From: an uncultured delta proteobacterium
GTDB lineage: Bacteria; RBG-13-61-14; DRUE01
Reading direction: 5' to 3'
Assembly: GCA_903930515.1 (NCBI GenBank)
Contig: CAIYYW010000091.1
Location: 1-41,070 of the forward strand
DNA: 41,070 nucleotides
The translations under genes and the position numbers were made by a program. Shown one piece after another: positions 40,320-41,070 of the stretch. The notes below the pieces were generated by a model that was not told where the DNA came from, searched no databases, and saw only the letters and a list, made by a program, of their open reading frames with translations. The stretch's first letter is position 1; each line of letters starts with the position of its first letter.

Positions 40320-41070
40320 ATGCCTGACTACGGTTGGAAAAAGAAAATCCTCTTCTCGGTCCTGCCGGCGCTGCTGATTTTTATCGCCGGATTATTTCTT
40401 CTGGAAATATCGGTCCGTTGCTTTTCCAAATCCGGATACCTCACGCCGGAGATTGTGAAAAACCGCTCGCTCCAATATGAGCCGTCCCTGTTCTCGCGCT
40501 ATGTTTTCCCGCGCCTGGAATCGAACCCTTCCGGCTGGAACAACCTTAAATATCGGATCAATGCCAAAGGATACCGGGGACATAATTTTGAAACCGAAAA
40601 ACCCTCCGGGGCCATCCGAATAATTTTTTACGGCGGGAGCGCGGTATTCGATCAGGCCGTGGGGGAGCCGGACGACTGGCCTCACCGGGTGGAGCGGATC
40701 CTTAACCGGAACGGCTTTCCCGAGGCGGAGGTGATCAACGCCGGGGTTCCCGGCTCGGACACCTTTGACAGCTTCGGCAGGTTTTTCGCCGAAGGACATC
40801 TTTTTCATCCGGACTATGTTGTTCTCTACAACGCCTGGAACGACTTTGAGTATTTCCGATCTGCCGAGCCGCTCCTTCGTCAGTTCCAGCCCTATCTCGC
40901 GGGAAGGGATCCCCGGCTGAATTACCGGAACCGGTTGGATAAATTCCTCTGCGAACATTCCCAGCTTTATAACCGGCTCCGGATCCGGTATTACAACTGG
41001 AAATTCCGGATCGGCCCGGAGGGCGCTCGGCCAAAAGGAAAAATCGGCTCCGAGATCACTCCCGAGGCCC
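40320..41070 (+). CDS. Membrane-anchored SGNH-hydrolase-like protein (3'-truncated by window)
   Basis: ATG 40320: MPDYGWKKKILFSVLPALLIFIAGLFLLEISV; IIFYGGSAVFDQAVG, VINAGVPGSDTFDS, VLYNAWNDFEYF. Open to the window end, so absent from the ORF track. Confidence 0.7.
   Translation, partial: MPDYGWKKKILFSVLPALLIFIAGLFLLEISVRCFSKSGYLTPEIVKNRSLQYEPSLFSRYVFPRLESNPSGWNNLKYRINAKGYRGHNFETEKPSGAIRIIFYGGSAVFDQAVGEPDDWPHRVERILNRNGFPEAEVINAGVPGSDTFDSFGRFFAEGHLFHPDYVVLYNAWNDFEYFRSAEPLLRQFQPYLAGRDPRLNYRNRLDKFLCEHSQLYNRLRIRYYNWKFRIGPEGARPKGKIGSEITPEA

Noticed and set aside
1-41070. CRISPR arrays, IS elements, prophage, toxin-antitoxin or defence systems
   Set aside because: I looked for regularly spaced repeats, transposase or integrase motifs and paired small ORFs and found none I could support.

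Overview
The window (41,070 bp, GC-rich) looks like an ordinary bacterial chromosomal segment with compact operons. It runs from the 3' end of a tRNA-Ser to a truncated SGNH-type hydrolase. Recognisable genes: arsM, glnE, ilvE, pyrE, a NAD-dependent epimerase, a divergent acyl-CoA dehydrogenase, a secreted GH38-like mannosidase, a chemotaxis transducer, an hldE/rfaE kinase-domain gene, a QueG-like Fe-S protein, a DUF4416 gene, a yicC / remA-remnant / gmk / rpoZ / relA-spoT cluster, rpmB with tRNA-Val(GAC), a PAS-kinase / response-regulator / hybrid-kinase signalling cluster, tandem alpha/beta hydrolases, a TPR protein, a PHP lipoprotein, a thiolase / enoyl-CoA hydratase / acyl-CoA dehydrogenase operon, an MBL-fold hydrolase, rpe and a LysM protein. 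I found no CRISPR array, prophage, IS element or convincing new multi-gene system. The observations I rate highest are: (1) strong window-wide depletion of the palindrome TCGA, broken by local islands; (2) a 41-codon in-frame remnant of remA (DUF370) at its conserved position between yicC and gmk; (3) a giant hybrid sensor kinase that looks like a codon-usage mosaic, with near-identical DNA repeats at PAS/GAF linkers; (4) a single-base frameshift in the adjacent PAS kinase, plus a possibly leaderless 30-aa micro-ORF overlapping its start; (5) a 10-bp perfect dyad that overlaps both a promoter and the Shine-Dalgarno site of the epimerase gene. All counts were made by eye and should be recomputed.
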